A DNA stretch of 35,832 nucleotides from Profundibacterium mesophilum KAUST100406-0324 (lineage in GTDB: Bacteria > Pseudomonadota > Alphaproteobacteria > Rhodobacterales > Rhodobacteraceae): positions 1-35,832 of the forward strand of contig NZ_APKE01000006.1 in assembly GCF_009835145.1 (NCBI RefSeq), written 5' to 3'. Position 1 is the stretch's first letter, and each line of letters starts with the position of its first letter. Below the pieces are notes generated by a model. The model did no database searches. It saw only the letters and a program-made list of their open reading frames with translations, and was not told the DNA's origin. Shown one piece after another: positions 10,081 to 18,758 of the stretch. The position numbers and the translations under genes were made by a program.

Positions 10081-10711
10081 CACTTTGACCCTCGCGCAGT
10101 GGCTGTCGCCGGCCTATCCGGTCGGCGCCTTCGCCTATTCGCACGGGCTCGAAGCGGCGATCGGGGATGGCTGGATTGGCTCGGCGGATGACCTTCGCGA
10201 ATGGCTGATCGCAGTCATCGCGGAGGGCAGCGGCCGTAATGATTGCATTTTGCTGCGCGCCGCCCATGCCAGCACGAATGTCGCAGAACGGCTCATCATC
10301 GACGCCACGGGCCGTGCCTTTGCCGCCTCGGCCGAGCGGATCACGGAAGCCGACGCCCAGGGGGCGGCCTTCGTCAAGGTGACGACCGCGATCTGGGGCG
10401 GCGATGAGGGCAGCTACCTCTATCCGGTGGCCGTGGGAACGGCCGCGGCCCGCCTGAACCTGCCTGCGGCCCTGACCGCTGCGATGTTCTTGCATGCCAA
10501 TACGGGCAACCTCGTCTCCGTCGCACAGCGTCTCATGGGGCTGGGCCAGACCCGCGCGCAACGAATCGTCGCCACCCTTATTCCCCATTGCGAGCGGATC
10601 GCCCAGGAAACAGAAGGAGCCACGCTCGACGATCTGGCCGGCCTGGCCTTTTCATCCGACATTTCCGCCATGCGGCACGAGACGCTTCAACCAAGGATTT
10701 TCAGAACATGA
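10070..10711 (+). CDS. ureF: Urease accessory protein UreF
   Basis: UreF is the part of the UreDFG activation complex that acts between UreD and UreG and helps keep nickel insertion accurate. The family signature [17 protein letters not shown] lies right at the N-terminus. The helical body and the late stretch [16 protein letters not shown] complete a normal UreF. The start is uncertain: ATGs at 10025, 10043, 10049, 10055 and 10070 are all in frame inside the end of ureE. I chose 10070 because it places the signature about 10 residues in, as in most relatives. 10025 has a GGAG 10 nt upstream and would add 15 residues. The stop overlaps ureG by ATGA. Confidence 0.92.
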   Translation: MHSDTLTLAQWLSPAYPVGAFAYSHGLEAAIGDGWIGSADDLREWLIAVIAEGSGRNDCILLRAAHASTNVAERLIIDATGRAFAASAERITEADAQGAAFVKVTTAIWGGDEGSYLYPVAVGTAAARLNLPAALTAAMFLHANTGNLVSVAQRLMGLGQTRAQRIVATLIPHCERIAQETEGATLDDLAGLAFSSDISAMRHETLQPRIFRT

Positions 10712-11358
10712 CCCAGCCAAACGGCCCTTTGCGCGTTGGTATCGGCGGCCCAGTCGGCGCCGGCAAGACGACGCTGACCGCTGCACTTGCCCGCGTTTTT
10801 CACCCCGAAACCTCAATCGGTGTCATCACCAACGACATCTATACGCAAGAGGATGCCGAGGCATTGATGCGCATGCAGATTCTGCCTCGGGACCGCATCA
10901 TCGGGGTCGAAACGGGCGGATGTCCGCATACCGCGATCCGTGAGGATGCATCGATCAATCTTGCGGCAATCGCGCAACTCGAAGCGCGCCATCCAAGTCT
11001 GGACCTGATCTTGATCGAGAGCGGGGGTGATAACCTGTCCGCGACTTTCAGTCCGGAACTGGCGGACCTGACAATCTATGTCATCGACGTCGCGGCAGGC
11101 GAGGAAATTCCCCGCAAGGGCGGGCCGGCGCTGACCCGATCGGACCTTCTGGTGATCAACAAGACCGACCTCGCCCCCCATGTCGGTGCGTCGCTCGAGA
11201 TCATGCGGCGCGACACGGAGCGGATGCGCAAGGATCGGCCTTTCGTGTTCACTTCGCTTCGAGCCAGGCGCGAGGTCGAGAAGATTGCGACATTCATCCG
11301 TGATGCCGGTGGGCTGAAAGCCGGTGGGCGCGATCAGGAAACCCTCCACACCTTGTGA
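10708..11358 (+). CDS. ureG: Urease accessory protein UreG (GTPase)
   Basis: UreG is the SIMIBI-class GTPase whose GTP hydrolysis drives nickel delivery to urease. The 216-residue protein has the P-loop [10 protein letters not shown] (13-22), the metal-binding Cys-Pro-His at 72-74 ([11 protein letters not shown]), [17 protein letters not shown], and the guanine-specificity motif NKTDLAP. The start at 10708 overlaps the ureF stop (ATGA), which indicates coupled translation. It is the last recognisable gene of the urease operon; no clear terminator follows. Confidence 0.98.
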   Translation: MTQPNGPLRVGIGGPVGAGKTTLTAALARVFHPETSIGVITNDIYTQEDAEALMRMQILPRDRIIGVETGGCPHTAIREDASINLAAIAQLEARHPSLDLILIESGGDNLSATFSPELADLTIYVIDVAAGEEIPRKGGPALTRSDLLVINKTDLAPHVGASLEIMRRDTERMRKDRPFVFTSLRARREVEKIATFIRDAGGLKAGGRDQETLHTL

Positions 11359-11665
11359 AGTGCGATAGGCTCTCGCCTTGTCGGCAGCGTTCCGCCTGCG
11401 CCACCTGGTCAACTCGGGAAATTGCCTGATCCCGCTGGGGGTGATGGGCGCCAGCGTGCGCGCCGGAAAATCGGAGGCCGAAGCTTCCGAGCCAGCCGGA
11501 GCGGCACCGTGCCGCTTGCCCTTCCCGGATTCAAATGGCACGCGGGTCCGCGCCGCAAGGGCCGACGAACTTTCCACGCCCGCGTGGTGCCTGCGATGAA
11601 CCCGTTCCGATCCGGGGCGCATTATGCCTGTCACATGCCACAATGCGTCAGACCAGGAGTTGTAA
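11359..11665. other. Spacer between the urease operon and mscS, no convincing gene
   Basis: About 300 bp with no gene I can support. A perfect inverted repeat GCGGCAC-C-GTGCCGC lies at 11501-11515 without a U-run after it. A looser repeat CGCATT/AATGCG (11618-11623 and 11642-11647) lies just before mscS. Reading frames on both strands stay open for tens of codons but have no ribosome binding site or family I recognise. The mscS ribosome binding site AGGAG is at its right end. Confidence 0.5.
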
Positions 11666-12886
11666 ATGCCGGGCCCCCTCACGATCTTCCGCGATGCCGC
11701 CGAGCGCGTTCTGCCGGCCGGCACGGCGCCTTGGGCCGTCCTTCTGGGGGCGGTGATCCTCGCCTGGCTGCTCCATGCCGTCATCTGGCGCTGGGTCGCG
11801 CGGCTCGCCGAGGGGCGCGGGGCGCTGCGCTGGCAGATCGTGCGGCGGATGCGGCGTCCGGTGCGCCTGATCCTCGTGGTCGCGGCCCTCGGGCTCGCCG
11901 TCGATGCCTCCGGCCTCGGGGCGGAGGGGTTCCGCATCGTCGAACAGATCGCCTTCGCGCTGCTGATCGTGCTGGGCGGCTGGGTCGCGGTGGTCATGCT
12001 CGACGTGACGGTGGACCGGATCACCCGCGATTTCCGCCTCGAGGACGAGGACAACCTCGCGGCTCGCAAGCATGTCACCCAGGCGCGGGTGCTGCGCCAA
12101 TCCGCCCGCATCCTGATCGTGCTCCTGACGGCCGGGCTCGTGCTGAGCACCTTCGAAAGCGTGCGCAGCTATGGCGTGTCACTCTTCGCCTCCGCGGGTG
12201 CCGCGGGGCTCGTTCTGGGGTTCGCGGCACGGCCCGTTCTGGCAAACCTCATCGCCGGCATCCAGATCGCCTTCACCCAGCCCATCCGGCTCGACGACGT
12301 GGTGATCGTCGAGAACGAATGGGGCTGGATCGAGGAGATCAACGCGACCTACGTGGTGGTGCGGATCTGGGACCTGCGGCGGATGGTGGTGCCGCTCTCC
12401 TATTTCATCGAGAAGCCCTTCCAGAACTGGACCCGTGACAGCGCCGCCATCATCGGCACGGTGCTGTGGCATCTTGACTACGCGGCGCCGGTCAAGGCGA
12501 TGCGCGGCAAGCTCGACGAGTTCGTGCATGACACGCCTCTCTGGGACGGCAAGGTGGCCAATATCCAGGTCGTCGAGACCGGCGCCGAGACGATCCAGGT
12601 CCGCGCCCTCGTCAGCGCGCGCAACGCGCCGCGGGCCTGGGACCTGCGCTGCGAGATTCGCGAGCGGATGCTCGAATGGCTTTCCGCCGAGCATCCCGAG
12701 GCCCTGCCGCGCACCCGTGCCGAGCTGGAACGGGCGCCGCGCCGGGCCTCGGCGGGCGGGGGCGCGGACGGAGACGGGCCGGGCATGGCACCTGCCGACG
12801 AAGTCGAGATCGCGGCGGGGGGCGACGGCTCGGGCGTGCCGCATGCCGCGCGACCCGCGCCGCGCCGCGCCCCCGGGCCGCGCTGA
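11666..12886 (+). CDS. MscS-family mechanosensitive ion channel
   Basis: Channels of this family open under membrane tension and release solutes during hypo-osmotic shock. The 406-residue protein has hydrophobic segments near 22-42, 66-80, 95-112 and 149-165, then the pore-lining MscS helix ASAGAAGLVLGFAARPVLAN followed by the beta domain with FTQPIRLDDVVIVE and EWGWIEEINATYVVVR. The C-terminal 50 residues are Gly/Ala/Pro-rich and probably unstructured. The start is supported by AGGAG 7 nt upstream of ATG 11666. It is closer to the larger alphaproteobacterial MscS-like proteins than to the 286-residue E. coli MscS. It converges with the flavoprotein gene downstream. Confidence 0.93.
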   Translation: MPGPLTIFRDAAERVLPAGTAPWAVLLGAVILAWLLHAVIWRWVARLAEGRGALRWQIVRRMRRPVRLILVVAALGLAVDASGLGAEGFRIVEQIAFALLIVLGGWVAVVMLDVTVDRITRDFRLEDEDNLAARKHVTQARVLRQSARILIVLLTAGLVLSTFESVRSYGVSLFASAGAAGLVLGFAARPVLANLIAGIQIAFTQPIRLDDVVIVENEWGWIEEINATYVVVRIWDLRRMVVPLSYFIEKPFQNWTRDSAAIIGTVLWHLDYAAPVKAMRGKLDEFVHDTPLWDGKVANIQVVETGAETIQVRALVSARNAPRAWDLRCEIRERMLEWLSAEHPEALPRTRAELERAPRRASAGGGADGDGPGMAPADEVEIAAGGDGSGVPHAARPAPRRAPGPR

Positions 12887-12920
12887 GTGCGCCTCGCTCA
12901 TGCGGGCGGGGCGCCCGGTC

Positions 12921-13814
12921 TCAGGACAGCGCATTGTGGATGGCGGTCGTCGCGACGGCGGCATGGCCGAGGGCGAAGGCGATCTGATCCACGCCGTCGA
13001 TGACATCGCCAATGGCATAGAGGCCCTCCACCGACGTGCGGTTCTGGGCATCGACCTTGATGCACCCGGCCGCCGTCAGGGCAGCGCCGAGGCCCCTGGC
13101 AAGGCCGCTATGGGCGGTGGTGCCAAGGGCGGAGTAGAGCGTGTCGAAGGACTTGCGTCCCCCGCCGCGCAGCTGCAACGCGATCGTCTCGCCAGAGCTG
13201 TCCGCGATGCCCGGCACCACTTCGAGAAGTCCCACGCCGGCCGCCTCGGCCCGCGCTCGCAGAGCGGTGTCGGGGGGGGCGTCATCCGGCTCCCTTGGAA
13301 CGGTGAGCCAGACATCGCGCGCGTAGCGGCGCAGGAAGCGTGCCTCGGCGAGGGCGTGATCATCGCCGCCATAGACCGCGATCCGTTGCCCGCGCACCTC
13401 GAAGGCATCGCAGATCGGGCAATAGCGGATCAGCCCGCGCGACAGCGCGTCCTCATGGGCGGCATCGCTCATCGCGGGGCGGTGATTGGTGACGCCCGTC
13501 GCCAGGATCACCGTTCGGCTTTGCAGCGTGCCCGTCGCCGTCACGATGGTGAAGGCCGCGCCCTCCCTGGTGATCCGCTCGACCCGCTCGTCGCGGGGGG
13601 CGATGCCGTAGAGCGAAGCCTGCTCAAGAAGCCGTTCGAGGAACTCGCCCCCCGCGATGCCGTCGGGAAAGCCCGGCAGGTTGCGGCTGCGCGGGATGTG
13701 ATCGAGGCGTGGCCGGCCGCTGGAGAGGAGGATAGCCGGACGCAGGAAGCGCGCCATGTAGATCGCAGCCGTCAACCCCGCCGGGCCGCCGCCGATGATG
13801 ACGCAATCATGCAT
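12921..13814 (-). CDS. Thioredoxin-reductase-like FAD-dependent oxidoreductase
   Basis: This flavoprotein has the two-domain plan of thioredoxin reductase. It has the FAD-binding IIGGGPAGLTAA (residues 6-17), a redox-active Cys132-Pro-Ile-Cys135 in RYCPICDAFE, and the C-terminal FAD motif GLYAIGDVIDGVDQ. The NADPH region differs from classical TrxB: where TrxB has GGGDSA and HRR, this protein reads YGGDDHALAEA and TVPREP. It may therefore use another electron donor or another partner than thioredoxin, as in other TrxR-like proteins. At 297 residues it is slightly shorter than TrxB (about 320). It lies downstream of gcrA on the same strand after a 138-nt gap. I would not call it trxB. Confidence 0.88.
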   Translation of the reverse strand: MHDCVIIGGGPAGLTAAIYMARFLRPAILLSSGRPRLDHIPRSRNLPGFPDGIAGGEFLERLLEQASLYGIAPRDERVERITREGAAFTIVTATGTLQSRTVILATGVTNHRPAMSDAAHEDALSRGLIRYCPICDAFEVRGQRIAVYGGDDHALAEARFLRRYARDVWLTVPREPDDAPPDTALRARAEAAGVGLLEVVPGIADSSGETIALQLRGGGRKSFDTLYSALGTTAHSGLARGLGAALTAAGCIKVDAQNRTSVEGLYAIGDVIDGVDQIAFALGHAAVATTAIHNALS

Positions 13815-13889
13815 GACCTAGCCTTTCGCGCGAAGGATCTGACAGACGCATCCGCTCGCCGAGCGTATGAGAAGCGTGAACGGCGCGGT

Positions 13890-13907
13890 GCGGGAATACG
13901 TTCCCGC
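13890..13907. repeat. Perfect 18-bp palindrome downstream of gcrA
   Basis: GCGGGAA-TACG-TTCCCGC forms a 7-bp stem with a 4-nt loop in the gap between gcrA and the TrxR-like gene. No U-run follows on either strand. It may be a weak terminator of gcrA or an operator of the flavoprotein gene. A second small inverted repeat, CGCTCG-C-CGAGCG, lies at 13853-13865. Confidence 0.45.
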
Positions 13908-13952
13908 GCCCCCGTTGCCGTGCCCTATGCGCCGCCTTCCCAAGGGCCGCGA

Positions 13953-14528
13953 TTACCGGCGCCGGTCGCGCCGGCTGCTCATCGGCTGGAACGCGACGCC
14001 GACATGGGCTTCGCAATAGGGCTTGCCGCTCTGCACGCCAAGCCCGCAGAACCAGAAATCCTCCGTGGCAGGATCCCCCACCGGCCATTTGCAGGTCCGC
14101 TCCGTCAGCTCCATCAGGCTCAGCCGCTTGGCGCCCTTCTCGACCTCGCGCACCGAGGCGAGGGCTTCGGGGCTGATCTCGTTGGCGGAGGGCTGGGGGG
14201 GCAGGGGCTGCCCGGCCGGGATGATCTGCTTGCGTGCCGGGATCGGGCTCGCGGCCTCCTCCTCCTCGGGCTCCGCGCCTGCCGGCTCGGGAGCTTCGGC
14301 GGCGGGTGCCTGGGGGGCGGGGGTCTCCGCCTCGGCTTCCACCGGGGCGGGGGGAGCGGCGGCGTCCGCCGGGACCACGCCGGCCCGATTGCTCAGGCCG
14401 AGGCGGTGGACCTTGCCGATGACCGCGTTGCGGGTCACGCCGCCGAGATCCTTGGCGATCTGACTGGCCGACTGGCCCTCGCCCCACATTCTCTTGAGTG
14501 TTTCGACCCGCTCGTCAGTCCAGGACAT
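13953..14528 (-). CDS. gcrA: Cell cycle regulator GcrA
   Basis: GcrA is an alphaproteobacterial transcription factor that binds RNA polymerase sigma-70 and activates promoters carrying GANTC sites methylated by CcrM. The 191-residue protein starts with the conserved WTDERVETLKRMWGEGQSAS, which is the helix-turn-helix region, and continues with GGVTRNAVIGKVHRLGL. A Pro/Ala/Glu-rich linker (about 50-95) follows. The C-terminal sigma-binding part has TCKWPVGDP, FWFCGL and PYCEAH. GAGG lies 6 nt before the ATG. It is transcribed away from the ABC permease gene. No GANTC site was seen directly upstream. Confidence 0.97.
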   Translation of the reverse strand: MSWTDERVETLKRMWGEGQSASQIAKDLGGVTRNAVIGKVHRLGLSNRAGVVPADAAAPPAPVEAEAETPAPQAPAAEAPEPAGAEPEEEEAASPIPARKQIIPAGQPLPPQPSANEISPEALASVREVEKGAKRLSLMELTERTCKWPVGDPATEDFWFCGLGVQSGKPYCEAHVGVAFQPMSSRRDRRR

Positions 14529-14690
14529 TGCATACCTCGCAGAAATGCGAAGGCCGCGCCGGAATGGCGCACCTTCGGCCGTATCGCTTCTTGGCTGTCC
14601 GCAACTCTCGGGGTTGAGAATTCCGGCAGACCCCTATTCTAGTCACGCGGCGCGCGGTTACAAGCGCGCAGGTATTGGAAAGGACGCGGC

Positions 14691-15494
14691 ATGGCACAGG
14701 GCGCTAAGATGGGAACGCGGCGGTTCGGCCGCTGGAACCGGGTCGGGCTGGCCACGCTGGCCGAGCGCGAGGTGCGGCGTTTTCTCGCTGTCTGGACACA
14801 GACATTGCTCGCCCCGCTGGTCACGGCGGGGCTCTTCCTGACGGTATTCGCCCTTGCCATCGGGCCCAGCCGGGGCGACGTGATGGGGGTGTCCTTCGTG
14901 CATTTCCTCGCGCCCGGCATCCTGATGATGACGGTGATCCAGAACGCCTTCGCCAATTCCTCCTCCTCGATTATGGTCTCCAAGGTGCAGGGCAACATCG
15001 TCGACACGCTGATGCCGCCGCTCTCGCCGCTGGAGCTGGTCATCGGCTACATCGCCGGTTCGGTCGGGCGCGGGCTGGTGGTCGGCACCGCGATCTGGGT
15101 GGCGATGGCGCTCACGCTCGGGGTCGGTATGGCGCATCCGATCTGGACGCTGGTCTTCGTGCTGCTCGGCGCCTCGCTGATCGGGGGGCTCGGGATGATT
15201 GCCGGCATCTTCGCGCAGAAGTTCGACCAGATGGCGGCGATCACCAATTTCATCATCACCCCGCTGTCATTCCTGTCGGGCACGTTCTACTCGATCGAGA
15301 CATTGCCACCGGCCATGTACTGGCTGACCCATGCCAACCCGGTCTTCTACCTGATCGACGGGGTGCGCTACGGCATCATCGGCCGCTCCGACAGCTCGCC
15401 CTGGCTCGGCCTCGCCGTGGTGCTGGCGGTCACGGCGCTGGTGCTTGCGCTGTGCTGGCACTGGTTCCGCAAGGGCTACAGGCTCAAGGCCTGA
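14691..15494 (+). CDS. ABC-2 type transporter permease
   Basis: This is an integral-membrane ABC exporter subunit of the ABC-2 family (YadH/NodJ-like). The 267-residue protein has about six membrane segments, with landmarks FLAPGILMMTVIQNAF, IVDTLMPPLSPLELV and the C-terminal LPPAMYWLTHANPVFYLIDG typical of the family. An AAAGGA lies about 6 nt upstream of the ATG. A partner ATPase is required, but none is adjacent; gcrA is divergent on the left and argD follows on the right. The substrate is unknown. It is transcribed from the short gap shared with gcrA. Confidence 0.9.
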   Translation: MAQGAKMGTRRFGRWNRVGLATLAEREVRRFLAVWTQTLLAPLVTAGLFLTVFALAIGPSRGDVMGVSFVHFLAPGILMMTVIQNAFANSSSSIMVSKVQGNIVDTLMPPLSPLELVIGYIAGSVGRGLVVGTAIWVAMALTLGVGMAHPIWTLVFVLLGASLIGGLGMIAGIFAQKFDQMAAITNFIITPLSFLSGTFYSIETLPPAMYWLTHANPVFYLIDGVRYGIIGRSDSSPWLGLAVVLAVTALVLALCWHWFRKGYRLKA

Positions 15495-15502
15495 CGCGCG
15501 CG

Positions 15503-15546
15503 GCGGCCCGGCGGCGTTGACACGGCACCGGGCCGCTGGCACCTAT
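15503..15546 (+). promoter_or_regulatory. Candidate argD promoter inside an inverted repeat
   Basis: TTGACA at 15517-15522 is a perfect -35 box; ACCTAT at 15541-15546 is a possible -10 at 18 bp. A perfect 9-bp inverted repeat, GCGGCCCGG (15503-15511) and CCGGGCCGC (15528-15536), encloses the -35 box. The repeat could instead act as a terminator stem for the permease gene, but no U-run follows. Confidence 0.45.
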
Positions 15547-15574
15547 CGGTCTTTCGCTGAGAAAGGCCGTTCCG

Positions 15575-16759
15575 ATGATCCCGACGATCCTGCCGACCTA
15601 TAACCGTGCGCCGCTCGCCTTCACCCGCGGAACCGGCGTCTGGCTCGAGAGCGAGGACGGGCGACGCTTTCTCGACATGGGGGCCGGGATCGCGGTGAAC
15701 GCGCTGGGCCATGCCAATCCTGACCTGGTTGCCGCGCTGACCGAGCAGGCGCAGGCCGTCTGGCATGTCTCGAACCTCTATACCATTCCCGCCCAGCAGC
15801 GCCTCGCCGATGCGCTGGTCGACGCCACCTTCGCCGACACCTGCTTCTTCACCAATTCGGGCACCGAGGCGATGGAGCTCGCGGTGAAGATGGCGCGCCG
15901 TCACTGGTTCGAGAAGGGTCAGCCCGAGCGAACCCGCATCCTGACCTTCGAGGGGGCCTTCCACGGCCGCTCCTCGGCCGCGATCGCCGCCGTCGGCACC
16001 GAGAAGATGACCAAGGGTTTCGGACCGCTCCTGCCGGGCTTCACGCAGCTTGCCTGGGGCGATCACGACGCGTTGCGCGAAGCGGCCGCCGAGCCCGACG
16101 TGGCGGCCATCCTGATCGAGCCGGTGCAGGGGGAGGGGGGCATCCGCCCCGTCCCCGATCAATGCCTCAAGGGCTTGCGCGATCTGTGCGACGAGATCGG
16201 CGCGCTGCTGATCTTCGACGAGGTGCAATGCGGCATGGGCCGGACGGGCCGCCTCTTCGCCCATGAATGGGCGGGCGTGGCCCCCGACATCATGATGGTC
16301 GCCAAGGGCATCGGCGGCGGCTTTCCCCTCGGGGCGGTGCTGGCCACCGAGGCGGCGGGGGCCTGCATGGTGGCGGGCACGCATGGCTCGACCTATGGCG
16401 GCAACCCGCTGGCCTGCGCGGTGGGCGCCAAGGTCATGGAGATCGTCGCGGACGAGGAGTTCCTCGCGGGCGTGCGCAGCCGCGCGGGCCGGTTGCGCCA
16501 GGGGCTCGAGGGGCTGGTGGCCAGCCATCCGCAAGTGTTCGAGGGGGTGCGCGGCGAGGGATTGATGCTGGGGCTGAAATGCCGGGTCGCGCCGGCGGAC
16601 CTGGTGCAGGCGGGGCATGACGAGGGCCTGCTCGCGGTGCCGGCCGCCGATAACGTCGTGCGCCTGCTGCCGCCGCTGAACATCACCCTCGAGGAGATCG
16701 GCGAGGCCCTCGCGCGTCTCGACCGCGCCGCGGCACGGATCGGGACGAATGCCGGGTGA
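15575..16759 (+). CDS. argD: Acetylornithine aminotransferase ArgD
   Basis: ArgD is a PLP enzyme that converts N-acetylglutamate semialdehyde to N-acetylornithine in arginine synthesis; many also act on succinyl-diaminopimelate. The 394-residue length is normal. Landmarks are [17 protein letters not shown] (phosphate binding), [33 protein letters not shown] with the cofactor Asp, and the Schiff-base Lys244 in [14 protein letters not shown] class III aminotransferase of other specificity is less likely, because argF follows on the same strand. AAAGG precedes the ATG. Its end overlaps the acetyltransferase gene by 11 nt. Confidence 0.95.
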   Translation: MIPTILPTYNRAPLAFTRGTGVWLESEDGRRFLDMGAGIAVNALGHANPDLVAALTEQAQAVWHVSNLYTIPAQQRLADALVDATFADTCFFTNSGTEAMELAVKMARRHWFEKGQPERTRILTFEGAFHGRSSAAIAAVGTEKMTKGFGPLLPGFTQLAWGDHDALREAAAEPDVAAILIEPVQGEGGIRPVPDQCLKGLRDLCDEIGALLIFDEVQCGMGRTGRLFAHEWAGVAPDIMMVAKGIGGGFPLGAVLATEAAGACMVAGTHGSTYGGNPLACAVGAKVMEIVADEEFLAGVRSRAGRLRQGLEGLVASHPQVFEGVRGEGLMLGLKCRVAPADLVQAGHDEGLLAVPAADNVVRLLPPLNITLEEIGEALARLDRAAARIGTNAG

Positions 16760-17246
16760 GTACCGCTTCAGGCCGCTGGTCGCCGATGACCGGCGGCTCT
16801 TCGATCGCTGGCTGGCCGAGCCGCACATGGAAGGCTGGTGGGGCGATGCCGACACCGAATGGGCCCAGATCATGCGTGAATGGGCTGCCGGCGGTGACGC
16901 GGACATGCGCATCGTCGAGCATGAGGGGTACCCCTTCGCCTATGTGCAGGATTACGACGCCCATTCCTGCACGATGCCCCATTACGCGCATCTGCCGAAG
17001 GGCACCCGCGCCATGGACGCTTTCCTCGGCGATCGGGCCTACCTGGGGCGCGGCCACGCCGCAGCCTTCCTGCGCCAGCGTGCCTTGCGGCTTGCGGCGA
17101 AGGGTGCGCCGCTCGTCGCGGTCGATCCCGCGCCGGGCAACGCCCGCGCCATCGCCGCTTACGGGCGGGCCGGTTTCTCGGGGGCGGGCGCCGCGCGCGA
17201 CGCCGAGGGCCGTCCGGTCCGCGTGATGACGCTGAGGCCCAGATGA
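16749..17246 (+). CDS. GNAT acetyltransferase, AAC(6')-like
   Basis: The 165-residue protein looks like the aminoglycoside 6'-N-acetyltransferase / IucB branch of the GNAT fold. Features are an N-terminal [15 protein letters not shown], then EGWWGD, YVQDYD, the acetyl-CoA loop region [15 protein letters not shown], and [18 protein letters not shown] near the end. The pattern WWG, Asp-rich loop and DP..N.RAI..Y..AGF matches AAC(6')-Ib as I remember it. The natural substrate is unknown, and resistance cannot be claimed. The ATG overlaps the argD 3' end by 11 nt, so it is translated with argD, and argF follows on the same strand. Confidence 0.85.
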   Translation: MPGEYRFRPLVADDRRLFDRWLAEPHMEGWWGDADTEWAQIMREWAAGGDADMRIVEHEGYPFAYVQDYDAHSCTMPHYAHLPKGTRAMDAFLGDRAYLGRGHAAAFLRQRALRLAAKGAPLVAVDPAPGNARAIAAYGRAGFSGAGAARDAEGRPVRVMTLRPR

Positions 17247-17316
17247 CGATACCGATCCTCCTGCCGGCCAGCGCGGCGGCGATTTTCCTCCCAGACATTC
17301 GATGCGAAAGACAGCC

Positions 17317-18243
17317 ATGACCCATTTCCTCGACATCCTTCCCACGCCCACCGCCGATCTTCGCCGGATGATCGACCATGCCCGTGCCATGAAGGATGCG
17401 CGCCGGGGGCAGCCCAAGGGGATGTGCGATGCGCAGACCCCGCTCGAGGGGCGGATGGTGGCCCTGATCTTCGAGAAGCCCTCGACCCGCACCCGGATCA
17501 GCTTCGATGTCGGCGTGCGCCAGATGGGCGGCCAGACGATGGTCCTGTCGGGCAGCGACATGCAGCTCGGCCATGGCGAGACGATCGCCGACACGGCGCG
17601 GGTGCTGTCGCGCTACGTCGATCTGATCATGATCCGCACCTTCGAGGAGGCCACGCTTCAAGAGATGGCCGAGCATGCGAGCGTTCCGGTCATCAACGGG
17701 CTGACCAACCGCACCCATCCGTGCCAGATCATGGCCGACATCATGACCTTCGAGGAGCATCGCGGCCCGATCAGGGGGCGCAAGGTCGTCTGGTCTGGCG
17801 ATGGCAACAACGTCTTCGCCAGCTTCGCGCAGGCCAGCGCGCAGTTCGGCTTCGATCTCGTCTTCACCGGCCCGTCGCCGCTCGATCCCGACCGTGCGAT
17901 CATCGAGGCCGCGCGCGAGGCCGGCGCGTCGATCGAGATCGAGCGCGATCCCGGCCGTGCCGTCGAGGGGGCCGACCTGGTGGTCACGGATACCTGGGTG
18001 TCGATGCATGACCCGCAAAGCGCCCGCGAGCGGCGCCACAACCAGCTGCGCGGCTACCAGGTGAACGAGGCGCTGATGGCGCGGGCCAAACCCGATGCCC
18101 TCTTCATGCACTGCCTGCCCGCGCATCGCGACGACGAGGCGACCAGCGCGGTGATGGACGGGCCCCATTCGGTGATCTTCGACGAGGCCGAGAACCGCCT
18201 CCATGCGCAGAAGGCGGTGATGCGCTGGTGCCTCGGGCTCTGA
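17317..18243 (+). CDS. argF: Ornithine carbamoyltransferase ArgF
   Basis: ArgF joins carbamoyl phosphate and ornithine to make citrulline in the cytoplasm. The start [10 protein letters not shown] at 17317 gives 308 residues, the usual length; an ATG at 17302 in frame would add MRKTA but has no better ribosome binding site. Key motifs are the carbamoyl-phosphate loop Ser56-Thr-Arg-Thr59 ([12 protein letters not shown]), the HPCQ motif in [11 protein letters not shown], and the catalytic His265-Cys-Leu-Pro268 in FMHCLPAHR. The argD-acetyltransferase-argF arrangement suggests one arginine operon. It converges with the DUF3140 gene 13 nt downstream. Confidence 0.97.
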   Translation: MTHFLDILPTPTADLRRMIDHARAMKDARRGQPKGMCDAQTPLEGRMVALIFEKPSTRTRISFDVGVRQMGGQTMVLSGSDMQLGHGETIADTARVLSRYVDLIMIRTFEEATLQEMAEHASVPVINGLTNRTHPCQIMADIMTFEEHRGPIRGRKVVWSGDGNNVFASFAQASAQFGFDLVFTGPSPLDPDRAIIEAAREAGASIEIERDPGRAVEGADLVVTDTWVSMHDPQSARERRHNQLRGYQVNEALMARAKPDALFMHCLPAHRDDEATSAVMDGPHSVIFDEAENRLHAQKAVMRWCLGL

Positions 18244-18256
18244 GGCCCGGCGGGCG

Positions 18257-18604
18257 TCAATCCGCCGCGCAGCCTCCCTCCGCCAGGGGGTCGTGGCCCC
18301 AGTTCATCAGTGAATAGCGCCAGTCGCTCGTCTCGATGTCCTTCCGGGGGCCTTGCGCGCAATGCCGCTTGATGTAGCCCACGACCTTGCCCATGTGGTC
18401 CCATTGCGCATCGGTGAGCGCGTCCTTCCTGGTGCGCTTGATCTCGACGATGCGCCGTCCGGACTTGTGTCCGGTGCTCTCGCCATCCGAGCTGTCACCG
18501 ACCGAGCGGCTCTCCTCGGTTTCGAGGAATTCCTCGATCTCCTTGGGGGCCATGTTCACGAGGCGACCCCATTCCTCCCAGATCTCGTCATGCGACTTTG
18601 CCAT
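18257..18604 (-). CDS. DUF3140 family protein
   Basis: This small protein (115 residues) matches the DUF3140 family, known from actinobacteria and some alphaproteobacteria. Signature segments are RLVNMAPKEIEEFLETEES, GESTGHKSGRRIVEI, and the C-terminal DWRYSLMNWGHDPL. It is soluble, charged, and has no signal peptide. Its function is not known. The ATG at 18604 is preferred because GGAGGG lies 9 nt upstream; a GTG at 18610 is too close to that site. It runs opposite to argF. Confidence 0.88.
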   Translation of the reverse strand: MAKSHDEIWEEWGRLVNMAPKEIEEFLETEESRSVGDSSDGESTGHKSGRRIVEIKRTRKDALTDAQWDHMGKVVGYIKRHCAQGPRKDIETSDWRYSLMNWGHDPLAEGGCAAD

Positions 18605-18702
18605 CGGCACGTTCCCTCCGCAGCTTCGCCCGCCCGGAACAGCGAGCCTTCACCGCACAGCGCGGCGCGCGCGGGCGCGGTTCCCACCGCCATGCAGCGG
18701 GC

Positions 18703-18731
18703 TTGAATTCGCCGCCCTGCTCGCGTATCTG
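18703..18731 (+). promoter_or_regulatory. Candidate secE promoter
   Basis: TTGAAT (18703-18708) and TATCTG (18726-18731) are separated by exactly 17 bp, ending 27 nt before the secE ATG. The -35 block GCTTGAATTCGCCGC recurs almost unchanged before nusG. Confidence 0.55.
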
Positions 18732-18758
18732 CCCCCAAGCGCAAAGAGGATCCCGATC

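Noticed and set aside
11378-11599. A 73-codon frame after ureG
   Set aside because: It has no ribosome binding site and no recognisable family; other frames in the same spacer are equally open.
13953-14690. GANTC methylation sites controlling gcrA
   Set aside because: No GANTC was seen in the gap upstream of gcrA, so self-control through CcrM methylation has no support here.
18605-18758. A tRNA-Trp gene before secE, as found in many bacteria
   Set aside because: No cloverleaf or TTCGA-type T-arm could be seen in this gap.
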